Source: Holothuria scabra (Eukaryota; Echinodermata; Holothuroidea; Aspidochirotida; Holothuriidae). Taken from it: a DNA stretch of 64,000 bases. Positions 26,601 through 37,450 of the stretch are shown piece after piece (position 1 is the first letter of the stretch; the number at the start of each line of letters is the position of its first letter). The stretch lies in the NCBI GenBank assembly GCA_037179385.1, contig CM074185.1, forward strand, positions 12,966,866 to 13,030,865, given 5' to 3'. The notes under the pieces were generated by a model. The model was not told the DNA's origin. It made no database searches and was given only the letters and a program-made list of their open reading frames with translations. The position numbers and the translations under genes are program-made.

Positions 26601-29250
26601 TTGGCTGCTCAGATATATGCGAAGTGTTGTATGCACGTACTGCGCGAAAAGAAAGGAACGCCGTACACTATGTGCTGAGCTCGTTTTATGTACCCCTCGC
26701 TGTAAGTGCTGAATTTCTAAAGACGCTTTAAGATTGTGGCTATGGACTTATGCATATGACGTCACAGAGCAAAAAGTACTCTCTCCTTTGGAAAAAAAAT
26801 CAACACCGACAAATGTAGACAGCTGATTTGCCAATCAGTTAAAAAGGCTACACGTTTAGGACGAATTCTTATGCGTGCGGTCACGTGTTCCATTGTTTTG
26901 CTTCCAAGGATGACGTCAGTGTGTTGTCAGTGCAAGAGGTCTATCGGACCGGACCTTTACCTGTCACTGGACGAATGCTCTACCACTAGATCAACACCCG
27001 GGTCAAACCGCACTGGGATAAAGTACGAGGCCTTTGTAGTGTGCACCGCCACATATCCGGATAACTTGGAAAGGTTGGCAGCAGACCTCTTCGACATAAC
27101 TTCTTTTCACGAAAACGTCTGTGTATGTTTTTTTTTTTAATTCCGAAAACAAAAAGCAGACATCACGGAGACATCCGAGTCACGGTTATCGTGTTCTTAT
27201 CTAAGTACTATATCCGACTATGTTTTAAAACCCGATGTCATCGTTTATCAGCTAAAATCTAATCTGTAACAGAAAGTAAGTCTTGGTGGTAAGAACATTA
27301 ATACCGTTATACACAACCGTTAGCGTACTTTTCTTTCATAGGATAGCGAGGGGGAAATGGATTTATGAAAATATTTAAAAATAGGAATAGGGTGGAGTCG
27401 TGATGTTCGACTGGATCCCGACCGGTTTCAGAGTAACAAACAGAGGTAGGAAATCTGATATTGTTGAATTAGGGGTGTCGTCTATTTTCAAGAAGCTGAT
27501 TGGTCCACATGAATAAGTCAATTGTGATTCTAATTCACATTGTCGGCCAATGTTGTATCAATGTTATATTTGAAATTTTGGTTGAATAGCATTCAAACCC
27601 CTTGCCGAAATAAAGTTTTAATTGCCTTGGATTGCTTATCCCGTCTTTATAGTTTAAAGTAACCATTATGTTTTCAATACCGCAGACGTTACATTTTTCT
27701 TTAACGATGTCATGTGCATGTTAGTTTTTTGCCATGTTTAAATTATTACTTTCAACCTTTTCACCATACTTTGCAATAAACGAGTTCGGTAGTTCGTTGC
27801 CGCATTAAATTATGGGTTATTCAAACTAACCCGTACTAGCGTGCATCGTACTGCTTTCCTTTGTTTTCTGTAGTACGTGAATAAGATATTAAGAATACAT
27901 GCAAGTTTTTAGCCCACCTGAATGAAAATAGAGGTCTCGGTCCTACTTTACGTCAAGCTAAAACCCAATTCTTTAATCTAAAAAACAATGTAGGTACAGC
28001 CCACTGCCCCGAACAGCACTTTAGATCCTTCCATATATTATGAAGGGATTGAGAAAGAATGATTCCATGACGAAATTTACAAGAAAAACCAAGAAAGACA
28101 CAATTTTTGGCATACTCGTTGTGGGCGCGGGAGCGTTTTGTTTCTTCTGGCGATAGAAAGAATTTGCGCATGTGAACATCATCAAATCGAATTGCCAAAC
28201 CCCTAACTTTAAGGTGAGCAGTTTCGTGGTTGAGAATAGTTTTGCCACAGGGCATTTCAAGCAAACAAATCACTGTTCGAAGTAGACAGATTGGTGAGAC
28301 GCTATTGAATTGATATCAATACCGGCTTACTCCGACGAAGTATTATTCGGTTGACACCGTTCAATGCGTGAAATATTTTGGTGACCTATGCTTAACCTCG
28401 CGGAAAGAACATGTTCACAAGGCTCAGAGTGAACATCGCTATTTTTGAAGTATATTTTTCTTCATTTCCTGTAAATTTTACTCTTAGAAACTTAAGTTAT
28501 GTAGGCTATATTATTGTGCACATAAGTTCATGCATTAAAATAACCTCCAAGTGTTCTATAACATACCCTTCGTCGTGTTTCTAAATTAAAAGGGTGAAGA
28601 GTAGTTGAGGCAAACCTTTTTGAAACAACGCCTGATTTTCACTGATTTCATTTCCTGCCAAGTAGACCTACCCGACATTATCCTTCAGAAATTAAACATT
28701 GAATGCCCAAGTAAAACTATGAATTACGCGCGATAAAGTTCATAATTCAGTAATAACAATTTTGTCACGTGATTCCCGAGATTCATTCTTGAAATAGGGT
28801 AGACTATTATTCTAATGCAAATTGGGATAGTTAAACTTTCCCTTTAAATTATCAGGTATGTATCAGTTATGATGATCATATCTTGAGACACAGATACCTC
28901 AACCTTGCAAAACAAAACGTTAGGATTTGGTGTAAGTTTGCAACGTATATATGCCTGTTTGATAAAACTCTAACCATTACAAAACTTGCGAATGTCGAAA
29001 AAATTTGAGGGAATAAATACTTGCGTTTTATTCCATAACTATATAAGTATTCAACACTTGCATTTAAAACGTAAAAGCAAAATCAAAAATATAAATAATA
29101 ATGATAATAACAATAACATTCTATGTACCCACAGCAACCTTAAGAGTTTGAGCCTTTATTTTAATCGCCTCAAACTAGCTAATGCAAAGGCTATCGCTGA
29201 ATATTCATGACATTTTGAGGCTTACCCATTAAAACGTAGATTCGTTCCAT
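20480..29250 (-). CDS. Candidate long-chain class I helical cytokine (IL-6/LIF-like), complete five-exon gene
   Basis: Five minus-strand exons (29250-29226, 26137-26016, 24553-24443, 22156-21965, 20665-20480) join into a 636-nt open frame: 211 residues plus TAG. Residues 1-18 form a signal peptide (hydrophobic IYVLMGFLSFTCV, cut probably after VSG18). Predicted helices: A about 28-54, B about 93-125, C about 127-152, D about 185-210, with long A-B and C-D loops, as in the up-up-down-down bundle. Mature cysteines are 21, 27, 139, 156, 178 and 182. N-glycosylation sequons are N29DT, N84GS and N132LT. The start has a strong Kozak context (gccATGG). Intron phases 1,0,0,0 and the helix-to-exon layout match IL-6 and G-CSF genes. 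C-x5-C before helix A and FVQERFDG at its end recall LIF/CNTF/cardiotrophin. The gene model is strong. The family call is inference from architecture and needs profile or structure comparison. If right, it would be a secreted ligand for a gp130/domeless-type receptor. Confidence 0.8.
20666..21964 (-). other. Cytokine-gene intron 4 with a TTAA-flanked MITE
   Basis: Most of the intron is the composite MITE at 20832-21384. The rest shows no further exon candidate with matching phase. Confidence 0.6.
20832..21384. repeat. MITE family C, two fused copies
   Basis: It starts ttaaaggcccagttctctca and ends in a segment with tttggggtgagaa and cctttaa. An internal junction near 21135 (ggccttttaagcccctccca) shows two units joined. 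The single copy at 46128-46424 matches closely (ccaaacagtaccaattctcc). Confidence 0.8.
21965..22156 (-). CDS. Cytokine-like gene exon 4 (helices B and C)
   Basis: The acceptor is ttcttctcctccgcag and the donor is gtaagtat. It has 64 codons, phase 0 at both ends. After FPRPTM comes helix B (AIYKLHHDTLQMFRIALRTI then LELEHSM), a DGN turn and helix C (FMTNLTNIMRCIHMPVKRLE then VL). Both helices are amphipathic. N132LT is a sequon and C139 is in helix C. Confidence 0.87.
22157..24442 (-). other. Cytokine-gene intron 3
   Basis: No exon candidate fits. The intron contains a 16-base G-run near 24187. An open stretch at 22892-23122 on the minus strand lacks suitable splice sites. Confidence 0.5.
24443..24553 (-). 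CDS. Cytokine-like gene exon 3 (A-B loop)
   Basis: The acceptor is cttttgacag and the donor is gtaagtcc. It has 37 codons, phase 0 at both ends: VQERFDGTTPPHQRLDFTGI then QQIEENMDLLDKSSNGS. It carries the end of helix A, a proline-containing loop, a short helix and sequon N84GS. Confidence 0.85.
25819..25838. promoter_or_regulatory. Paired consensus CREs in cytokine-gene intron 2
   Basis: TGACGTCA occurs at 25819-25826 and again at 25831-25838. The site is palindromic and is the CREB/ATF consensus. Confidence 0.4.
26016..26137 (-). CDS. Cytokine-like gene exon 2 (signal peptide end, helix A)
   Basis: The acceptor is tctctttcttgccag and the donor is gtaagttt. It encodes residues 9-49: the rest of the signal peptide, C21-x5-C27, sequon N29DT and helix A (AIVSLVGRNRKLMERF). 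It ends in phase 0. A second possible acceptor (gtgttag) inside the exon would not join exon 1 in frame. Confidence 0.83.
26757..26764. promoter_or_regulatory. Consensus CRE in cytokine-gene intron 1
   Basis: TGACGTCA in the context gcatatgacgtcacagag. Another lies at 26911-26918. Confidence 0.35.
26911..26918. promoter_or_regulatory. Consensus CRE in cytokine-gene intron 1
   Basis: TGACGTCA in the context aaggatgacgtcagtgtg. Confidence 0.35.
29226..29250 (-). CDS. Cytokine-like gene exon 1 (start codon, signal peptide N-terminus)
   Basis: ATG at 29250-29248 lies in gccATGG, a near-ideal Kozak context. The exon encodes MERIYVLM plus one base of Gly9, then donor gtaagcct. A tiny first coding exon with a phase 1 intron is typical of GH, EPO, LIF, G-CSF and IL-6 genes. 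Confidence 0.75.
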
Positions 29251-29380
29251 GGCAAAATGAAAAAGTTAGGCTGAATGTTGGGGTTTCACTTCGTTGTCTT
29301 TTGACACTTTTCAGAATACTTTTTGAAGTTTCTTCTGTTAGATGCTTCAACGATTTGACTTGATACCACAAAGGCAAACC

Positions 29381-29390
29381 CAATATATGG
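29381..29390 (-). promoter_or_regulatory. TATA-like element upstream of the cytokine-like gene
   Basis: CCATATATTG lies about 135 nt upstream of the ATG. If used, transcription would start near 29355 and give a 5' UTR of about 100 nt. It is a plausible but unproven core promoter. Confidence 0.3.
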
Positions 29391-29400
29391 GCTCTGTTTT

Positions 29401-29426
29401 ACTTCCTTCTTCGGCTATTTACGTCA
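29401..29426 (-). promoter_or_regulatory. ETS-type and CRE/bZIP-type motifs upstream of the cytokine-like gene
   Basis: On the minus strand the stretch reads TGACGTAA (29426-29419), a bZIP-type site, then GAAGAAGGAAGT (29412-29401), an ETS-type GGAA core. Such sites are common in cytokine promoters, but short motifs occur by chance. Confidence 0.25.
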
Positions 29427-30168
29427 TGCTACCCTCAAAACGTGAATCGTGACGATATGAACTGGTCACAACGAATTTCATTACTTACAAGATCCGGATT
29501 GGTGATTTAATTAATATTTTCTAACATTTCTAAGTAAGTTACGTCAGTTATGGCAAAAATTATTTATGAAACTCATGTTGAAAGCAATCGATAATGCTTT
29601 GGTTTGCACTATCACGGGTTGGACTTTTGAAAGCAATTCTGGTATAAAGTAAAGCTATTTACCCGGGTAAGCCCGTATGAAACGGGGTCGGAGTACTATA
29701 AACGTTTAGTCTCCATCCCCCCCCCCCCCCCCCGATGTATCAGCCCGAAGTCAGTAAGATATTGAATGGATGAAATGAATATTCGCTAAAAATTACGATT
29801 CGCTTCTTTAAAACTCTTTTTGCACTTCGTGAACTATCTTACCAACGGAGTAGCCTGCATTGGCGAGCTTACAGACCTGTGCAATAATAATTTTGAATAC
29901 TGAAAGTAGTGGTAAGAACGATATATTTTTCCGAAGAGAACCTGCAGCTTACCCTTTCTTGACTAAATGGTTTGGTGCTTGTTTTCATCAGGAGAGTTAC
30001 ATTCTTAAAACGTGTTTCCCACTTAAGAACTAATGTTGCCCCCACTTTGTAAACACGCTTAAATTCTAAACATGTTTAGTTATTAAACACTGAATGTTTA
30101 GAAATGAAACGTGTTTAAAAGAGAAATGTTTAGAAATAAGACATGTATGTAACATAGGCTGCTTACAC

Positions 30169-30176
30169 TGACGTCA
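30169..30176. promoter_or_regulatory. Consensus CRE upstream of the cytokine-like gene
   Basis: TGACGTCA about 0.9 kb upstream of the start codon, in the context acactgacgtcacaag. Confidence 0.35.
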
Positions 30177-30305
30177 CAAGCTCTGGCCATTTTGACGGAC
30201 ACAATCTAATGTGGTAGGTATTAAGTGTAGCTAGTTAAAAAAGCTGACCACCCATGTAGAAATGTTGCCATAAGAACACTATTGATTTTCGCCCAGCAGT
30301 CGGCG

Positions 30306-30328
30306 TGACGTAACAATTTGTGACGTCA
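30306..30328. promoter_or_regulatory. TGACGTAA plus TGACGTCA pair upstream of the cytokine-like gene
   Basis: TGACGTAA at 30306-30313 is followed eight bases later by TGACGTCA at 30321-30328, about 1.1 kb upstream of the start codon. Confidence 0.35.
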
Positions 30329-31278
30329 CGTGAAATCACTCTGTACCCTCTCCGGTCAGGGAGTTGTTCTAATAACACCTCTCTGCTCGGATCGTGGCAT
30401 GTGGCCGATCCAGCCGGAATCTCAACAGGTGGGCGCCCCCTATCTGCCAATGACTTTTCATGCTTGAAAATAAGTGTACAATTTAGCTGCAATAGTTTGT
30501 ATTTCAACCGTCCTTTGAAAGCAAAAATTTTCCAAAGGGGATGTGGGGTATTTTAGACTCCTTTACTTTGAAACCCTGGGGCAGGCAGTGATCACTCCCT
30601 GGTTTTAAACTTCTTGCATAACCCCGTTATAGAACTCGACAAGGAAATAATCCTATTTCAAACAATTGGTGACATATAGTCATCACTGATTAAGTGTTTA
30701 ATGCACACGCGAGACTAACAGCTTATTTGTCTCTCAGTGCATGGATGATATGTTTCTCATTGTTAATTAATCCCAGAAAGGACAGACCGACTCACTGGGC
30801 TAAAGTGTATTGAATTTGGGAGGGGAAATGGCCGGTTAAGAACTGTAAGAGTACAAAGTTGTTACTTTTTGCCGGGTGGGAGGGGGGGGGGGGGTTGTTT
30901 GAGACCCCTGACTGGTTGAGAACAGACCTACATAGTGAAATGTATCATCAAGTCCTTTAGCCCGGAAGTCTGGCATGGGAGTCGAATACTATAGAGCGAG
31001 CATTGAAAAGTATTAAAGTTGTCTGAAATCAATACGAGATATTTCTCGTTCTGTGTTTAGTATCATGTGGTTTCTTCTGATTGCATCTAGTTAGTTCTTT
31101 TGGTCTGAACTGGGGACACGACGGTATTCCCCACACATTCTGAATCAGTCCTTCTAAAACTTCTGATTTACAAACCCGACTCGTCTATTGTGAGGTTATC
31201 ATTTTTCAACCTCGCTGCGGAAGGTGTGATGTTAGCTTCAATACCACACCAAGTTTCTGCTCTACTAGGGGTACTAAC

Positions 31279-31436
31279 AATAGACCTATTTCCAAATAGC
31301 AATTACAATGAATTGTGGGATAGAGTTTTGGGTGTACGTCAATTTTCACCACAGTAAAATGCCATTGACAAAAATGACAAACACCAAAACTCTATCCCAC
31401 AATCCTTTGTAATTGCTATTTGGAAATAGGTCTATT
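31279..31436. repeat. Near-perfect 158-bp inverted repeat (MITE-like)
   Basis: aatagacctatttccaaata at the left is mirrored by tatttggaaataggtctatt at the right. Arms of about 50 bases (including caaaactctatcccacaat) flank a short centre. A related degenerate copy lies at 3603-3690. Confidence 0.9.
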
Positions 31437-32037
31437 ACATGGTTAATTGGTCAGGTATGTTGTTATTAGTTAGATGGGGTTTTACGGCCTAGTTTCTAAC
31501 CACGTGGTTTTATTTGAGGAGGCCATGGCCCTTTTTGTAGTTGTGACTTACTAGCATGTTTACCCTTCCGCCCCGTTGCTTAGGATGAGCACTAAGCACA
31601 ATGGCAGAGGGTTCCATTTCAGGGATGTAAGGAAAGCCACCCTCCGCGCATGAGGTTAGGGTATCCTGGCACATATGACGTTAAGATTACAAACGGAGTC
31701 TAGTAAGCCGTGGAGTATATCTTCTTGGTCCAGACTTTCCTGTGATAGTTCAGTTTTCCCTCCCTCACTCTGAAAACACTGGCTACTACTCGGTCAGTGG
31801 GGTAACCAGGATTTATCTGACTGAGGGGAAGGGCGAGGAAGGGATGCATGATTTGCTGGTTTTCGGACGCGACCGGTTCACTATCTAATCGAAGTGCCAC
31901 CATTGTTTATCCCAGTAGCGTTCACAGAATGTCGGAAAATTTTGAAACTCAGACAGCCGGAAATGGTATTTTCCAAGCCAGTGTGTAGAAAGTAAGCAGT
32001 CGTTATACCATGCTTTCTTTTGCAATAAAATGTTCTC

Positions 32038-33862
32038 TTAAGCCCGGTACACACCGCCACGACTACCTACGACGCGACAAGACTTCACCTGTCGTAGACA
32101 ATCTGCATAAATCGTAGACATTCTGGCGCCTTCCTAAACCCACGAAAATACCATGTCACACCGCTCCGACACTAATCGATGGAGCGACGCTGCACGTGGC
32201 GCGCCATCAATCAGGCTATTCCAGGTTTGAGATTTAGGCCCAACAATAAATTTGAAATGGTTCATTTTTTGGCCTCTGGGTCGCAATTAAGAAATTATTG
32301 GCGTGTACAGGCTCTAAAGTAGGCCTTTTACACTGTCCAAAGTTTGCGTATCGTGTCCTTTCAAAGATTGAACTCGGTATATGAATTAGTAAGTTAGATG
32401 GGCTTTAACGGCACAGTTTCTAACCGAATTGTCAAAGTCGGGCTGGCCACGGCCTTTTTTCCAGTTGTGGCTCATTGGCTTGCTTCTCTTAAGGGCTGTG
32501 ATTTCCCTGGGACGTAGGCTGGAGGAGGGGGTGCGTGCGGACGCACCTCCCCGCACCCGCTGGAGTTCCGCTCAAAATGAGGCAAAATAATTCTTCAAAA
32601 AACATAAGGCGAAAAAAGAAGCTCAAGAAGACTGCGGTGCTACTCCCTGACCAGGGAGGTGTAAGGACCTCTAACACCTCCCTGCTCTGACCGCCATCTC
32701 CACCCAGCACGCTTGTGCCTACATGCAAGAGGATGAATACAAGTCGGCTATTGCAGATTTATCTGCCAGCCTTCGTAGGCGAACGAATGTCTTACAAAGG
32801 TATTAACACTTGTTATTTTGAAAGTAAATATAGAAAGAAAAATATTCCCCTTAAAAAGGAAGAAATTTCTAATTGGCTCGGTATTCTAGGCCCTACGTAA
32901 ATGCTTGAAAATGAACGCATAATGACTGGTTTGAAGTAAACGGACTTGTTCCGTCTTTTTCTGTGCAAAGTATCTTCAAGTGACGCACTTTTATAAGTGC
33001 GTTCGTTTTCCGAGCACGCAGACGTTTGCATCAACTAAAATCCTGAGAATACACTGAGAAATGTCTTCATCGCGTATGTTATGCGTTGTAAAAGCGTACG
33101 CACACTGACCTCTTTGAACGATGCATTTTTTTTGGCTAATGCGGCTTTAGTTTTTACACGAATCGCCGGTTAGACTGGTCGATTGGTCTCATCTACACTT
33201 CCACCCCGATATTTACGTCTCTATGAGGAATCAATTTCAGCAACAGTGTAAGTAAACGTGTGGAATATATGCTTAAAATATCTTTGGGGTTTACCCCGTC
33301 TTCGAACCTCCAGTTCGTAGGTTTATCACATGGCGTTAGTCTACTCTGACTGATTTAGCGCAAAATTCATCGCCCCACTATTCAAAAGAAGTGTTCGTAT
33401 GTCTTTCGCCTCCAACACGCTTACGTTTTGTACACTTGTTAAAATGAAGAAAAAAGATGGTCCCTACACGAATAGCTCCTTATTCTCGAATCATTTCGTT
33501 CATTATCCTGCTGTACAGCACAACCATTGTGGGCAATTCATCAACGCAAAATCACAGTCCGCTTAGCAGGCATACATTGCAAACATGCAGTTGGCTTCGC
33601 GCTGAACAGATTATGGGTGAATGCTGCGCTCTGATTGGACAAACCGCATGAGGCCTGTTTGTCGCGTCGAAGACGAGTTCACACCAACACAACGAGTACC
33701 GCCTAGACCCGACTACGATTGAACATGTTTAATCTTGCCGACGGCATACGACCCGACGGAATCGTAGTCGTGGGAGTGTTCACACCGCCCATACCCCAGC
33801 CGACGCGTTGGGTGGTCGCCGTCGTGTCTTGGGTCGTCGTGGCGGTGTGAACCGGGCTTTAA
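32038..33862. mobile_element. 1.8-kb DNA element with terminal inverted repeats
   Basis: The left end TTAAGCCCGGTACACACCGC matches the right end read on the minus strand, TTAAAGCCCGGTTCACACCG, and both continue into CCACGAC. TTAA at both ends suggests TTAA target use. The GC-rich subterminal parts repeat gtcgt motifs. Inside are a partial SINE (32388 on) and a 64-codon plus-strand frame at 33457-33651. No transposase was recognised, so it is probably non-autonomous. Confidence 0.75.
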
Positions 33863-35015
33863 AATACAAATGATCAAACTGCAAAATGATTAAAATATCA
33901 GAGTAAATGTACCAATACTTGAAAGAGAGACTGAGGAAAATTTGTCAAGTCTGTATTAACTGTTTGAATGTGTCGCAAACTTAATTGTTGATACTTTTTG
34001 ATTTATTATGAAAATGTTACCCGAACTCTTTGCAGGAATATACCTCTCGCAGCTTACAGGAAATGACGCTTTCCCGGATCTTGAAAGCTGCATTGACAAA
34101 GTTTTAAATATTGAATACCCTTGTATTTGATAATAATTTCCTGTAAAAAATACTGTGACAAACCCTAGCAGACTCTGCCGTGAACATGTGAAGCGTTTTC
34201 CATGATGATCATGCCCGTTGAATGGCATTGCTACTATACAATTATTACACATAATTGTCCCTTCAAATTGAGCTGAGGTCATCCCTCACTGATCGCTGGT
34301 AAAGCTTGCATAGCAAGTTCCGAGAACCCAGATTCGTGTCCACTTCAGGCCTGTCCGTTGGGGGAACTTGGTCTTGGGGAGGGGTATGGGGGGGGGGTGT
34401 ACCCGCAAAGTGGTTGCATTATTTTTTTTGCAAATTCATCAACCCTGACAAAACAAGGGCTTCGAGGTTCGGTCGATTTTTACGTTACATATAACCGTAA
34501 ATATTCAGGGCATGTACGTTAGCAACTCGTTCTGTCAAAATTTAGCATCCACCATTCCAATTGATTGAAAAAGCCGAAAGGTCCTGTTAATGAGCGGCGT
34601 TCACGAAGTCCGAGCATGAAAATTGGAAAAATTCTTCACTTTCAGTCTAGGATGAGCAATCAGACAACAACTGTACAACAAGACTATAAATTTCGTTTTG
34701 TGATGTCGCATTTTTATTTCATGTTTTTATGTATACCGTATATTTTTCATTGTTATAGTTATTATTTCCTATCGCCAGTGGGGAAATGTTGGGTAAGGGG
34801 TGGAAAAGTTCAGAGGGAAGCCCAGCCCCCAAGCCCCGGGTAGTTGCGCCACTTTTCTCAATGTTATACCCCTCCCGAAAATCTTTTTCTTCAGCCCTCC
34901 CGACTCTCTGACAAAGAGAGGTTCGGCGAAACCAAACTATGGAACTGCTTCCCAAGTAACCTATATCCACTACGAGACAACGCTTAACTGATCAACCTCA
35001 CAGCCCTCAGCCCAT

Positions 35016-35279
35016 TTAAAGGGCAGGAGCGGTCATCCCAAATTGAAGAAGTGTAGCAGACTGTCCAGTTTCATGATTTCCTGTTGGGAGTCATGTGACA
35101 ATGTTTTTTTTTTCTCAAATGTGAAATTTACCAGAAATAACTACTTGGTTTACCTTGAATATGCAATAGTAAAGTCATAAAATGTTATTAAAGATACTTT
35201 GAAGAGAAATAAGATGAAAATTGAGTTATTTAGCCTTTTCTTTAAAACAAGTTTGGGGGGACTGCTCTTTACCTTTAAA
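35016..35279. repeat. MITE family A copy 2
   Basis: TTAA-flanked. It starts ttaaagggcaggagcggtca and ends gactgctctttacctttaa. The interior phrase agtttcatgatttcctgttg parallels the other copies. Confidence 0.8.
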
Positions 35280-36461
35280 ACATTGGTCTGTCATGTATGG
35301 CTCCAATCCAATCTAGACTGGATGACAGAACGGAGACTCCTGAAAATCGCTACGCTAGCCCCTTAAATACGAGATCAAACATAAATAATACGTAAACGCG
35401 TACTTTCACATCAAAGTAAATAAAGGAGAGAATTCAAATACCAGAAAAGCCATGATAATTTAAGGTTAGGAAGGCTAAGGGCGTCCCATAGTGTACGCAC
35501 CAAAGATACGCGCTTGACACGTCAAACACCCGAATGAAGTAACAATACAGCCCGGAGTGAGTTAGGACATTTTCTAAAAATTTTCAAATAACGAAAGTTG
35601 GGGGGATCGCCCTACTTACTAAAGCTGTGTGTTTGTGCAGTATCATCTTTTATGAGTCAATCCAAGTAATCAATGCATATTCATAACATGAAAAAGTTCG
35701 AAGAGCCAACTCGTTTTCCAGGTCTCCATACGCCATATCCTATAAGCCTGCAGAAAAATGGAATGTGGCTGTACTTTGTCTACAACGCCATATTTTTCCG
35801 CGTTAAATTGTGAACAGGAAATAGTGAATGAATAGGGTTAGGTTATTAAATTTAACATGATAACAAACATGGTCCGCGATGAAAATCTTTTGATCAAAAT
35901 AGCTAAGTATGTAGAAAGTTCAAAATGAGGGAAATGTATTTTAGTTGCCATGGTATTCCGGGCCAAGGGTTTGCCTTGAGCAGCGGATGTGTCACACAAT
36001 TGCGTAAAGGCGATGACAATTTAAAGACGACAGGAAAGTAAACATAAAACTTACTATTCAATGGAACATAAAATTTGAATGGCAACTAAAAAAGAAAGAT
36101 TGACTCACGCATAGCAAAGGTCATGACATGACTGGTAAGCGAGCTTTGTAATTACTACATGGAATTGTGGGCCGTGACGTGGATGGATCTTCCCTCTATG
36201 ACTCAATTCTGATGTTGAATGAATGTAACAGTTATTGCCATCCTGAGTACGGGTATGAGTTGAAGGGGTTACTAAGTCCTTTTAACATATCAAAATTTAG
36301 AAAGTTGTTGTGATTCCTATAAGGACCTTCGATGCAATATGGTGCATTGTTTTGTCCCATTCACCAATGAATAAATGTGAATTTCAATTTTGGCTATGTA
36401 AACAATAGGGGAAGAATTCATGAGTCAGGAAGCTGTCCTAACAATGCCCTGCTTAAGAATA

Positions 36462-36719
36462 TTAAACCTTTACCGTTGTGCTCCGATCGGGGCATATTTG
36501 CGCGGATCGGGAGTGGGCGGAAAAGCGGACGTAGCCCACCCGCATCGGCTTCCGTAGGCCATTGACCCCGTGACCTTAAACTATTGTCTCTCTCGCTGTT
36601 GTGGTCAAATTTTCGGGTAGCTACTCGCAGTTTCGAGCTCCGCGTGAAACAGTAAAGATGTGTGACAGCCGAGCTCTCCGCATGGGTCCAAAAGGACCCA
36701 AACAACGGTAAAGGGTTAA
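36462..36719. repeat. GC-rich TTAA-flanked MITE
   Basis: The left end ttaaacctttaccgttgtg is inverted at the right end as aacaacggtaaagggttaa. Its GC content is clearly higher than that of its flanks. Only one copy was seen in the window. Confidence 0.7.
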
Positions 36720-37450
36720 AGGGAAAGTTTAAGCATAAATCTAGTTTTCATATGTGAAAGAACCAAATATACACAGTGCGGCGAAACTTCCATTCGAGAC
36801 ATCAGAAAATGAAGTCTTTAGATTTATGTTCCAAAGTGATCTTGAGGACAGCAAAGGAGTAGGCCTACGTCACTTCCTCAAATTGACGGGGAAAGCCTTG
36901 TCCTCCTCTCTCTTCGGACTGTTGTGTTGACCTTGAAGTTAATAGGAATAGGGCCTCCCTGTAGGGAATGCAAAGATTGTAACGTGTTCATGCCACTTGC
37001 CCAATCACATTCTAGTACTTATTAAGGAGAAAATAAACTGTGAAGTTTAAAGAAAAACAAACCACTGTCCTTTAATGTGAGGATATGATGTCATACGTCT
37101 TTGCATCAAGTTCACTTTTTGTTGAAAATGTAACAACTTTACTAGATTATATCTTGAGAACCACAGATCGGATTTAAATGCAAGTTTTACCGAAATGCTT
37201 AGAATATGTACCCCTCTAGCATATAAGAGGTTGACGTGACTTTTAACCCTTCTCCTAAAAGGAGGATCCACTGGCAAATGAAGTTTTTTAATATGTAAGA
37301 GGATACTTATTCTAAGCATTTTAGTATTGAACTCCGATGTGTAGTTCTCAAAATATGATCACGTGAGTTAGCACTTTTTTACAAAGAGGAACTTGAAGCA
37401 AGCGCATATGACTTCATATTCTCACTTTAATAAACAGTGTTTTGTTTTTC
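36716..37450. repeat. MITE family D, large palindromic copy
   Basis: The first half (gatatgatgtcatacgtc, atatcttgagaaccacag, aatgcttagaatatgt) is mirrored in the second half (attctaagcattttagt, tagttctcaaaatatgatc, catatgacttcatattc). Related copies lie at 53306-53765 and 13040-13700. The right boundary is approximate. Confidence 0.65.

Larger units (their letters stand above)
26138..29225 (-). other. Cytokine-gene intron 1, 3.1 kb
   Basis: Relatively repeat-poor. It holds two CRE palindromes and a minus-strand open stretch at 27953-28273 (106 codons) without convincing splice sites or family similarity. Confidence 0.5.
29251..32037. other. Upstream region of the cytokine-like gene
   Basis: Contains the candidate promoter motifs, the window's only long C-run (about 29719-29733), a G-run near 30886, the hairpin repeat 31279-31436 and a partial SINE at about 31465-31630. 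No coding region was recognised. Confidence 0.5.

Noticed and set aside
26960..27020. tRNA-like sequence on the minus strand (tagtggtagagcat)
   Set aside because: The box order is wrong and no B box follows; probably an old SINE remnant.
27953..28273. Minus-strand open frame of 106 codons within intron 1 of the cytokine-like gene
   Set aside because: No suitable acceptor in phase, a weak donor, no recognisable domain, and it would disrupt the phase 1 join of exons 1 and 2.
36418..36705. Minus-strand open frame of 95 codons
   Set aside because: Falls almost wholly inside the GC-rich TTAA-flanked MITE at 36462-36719.
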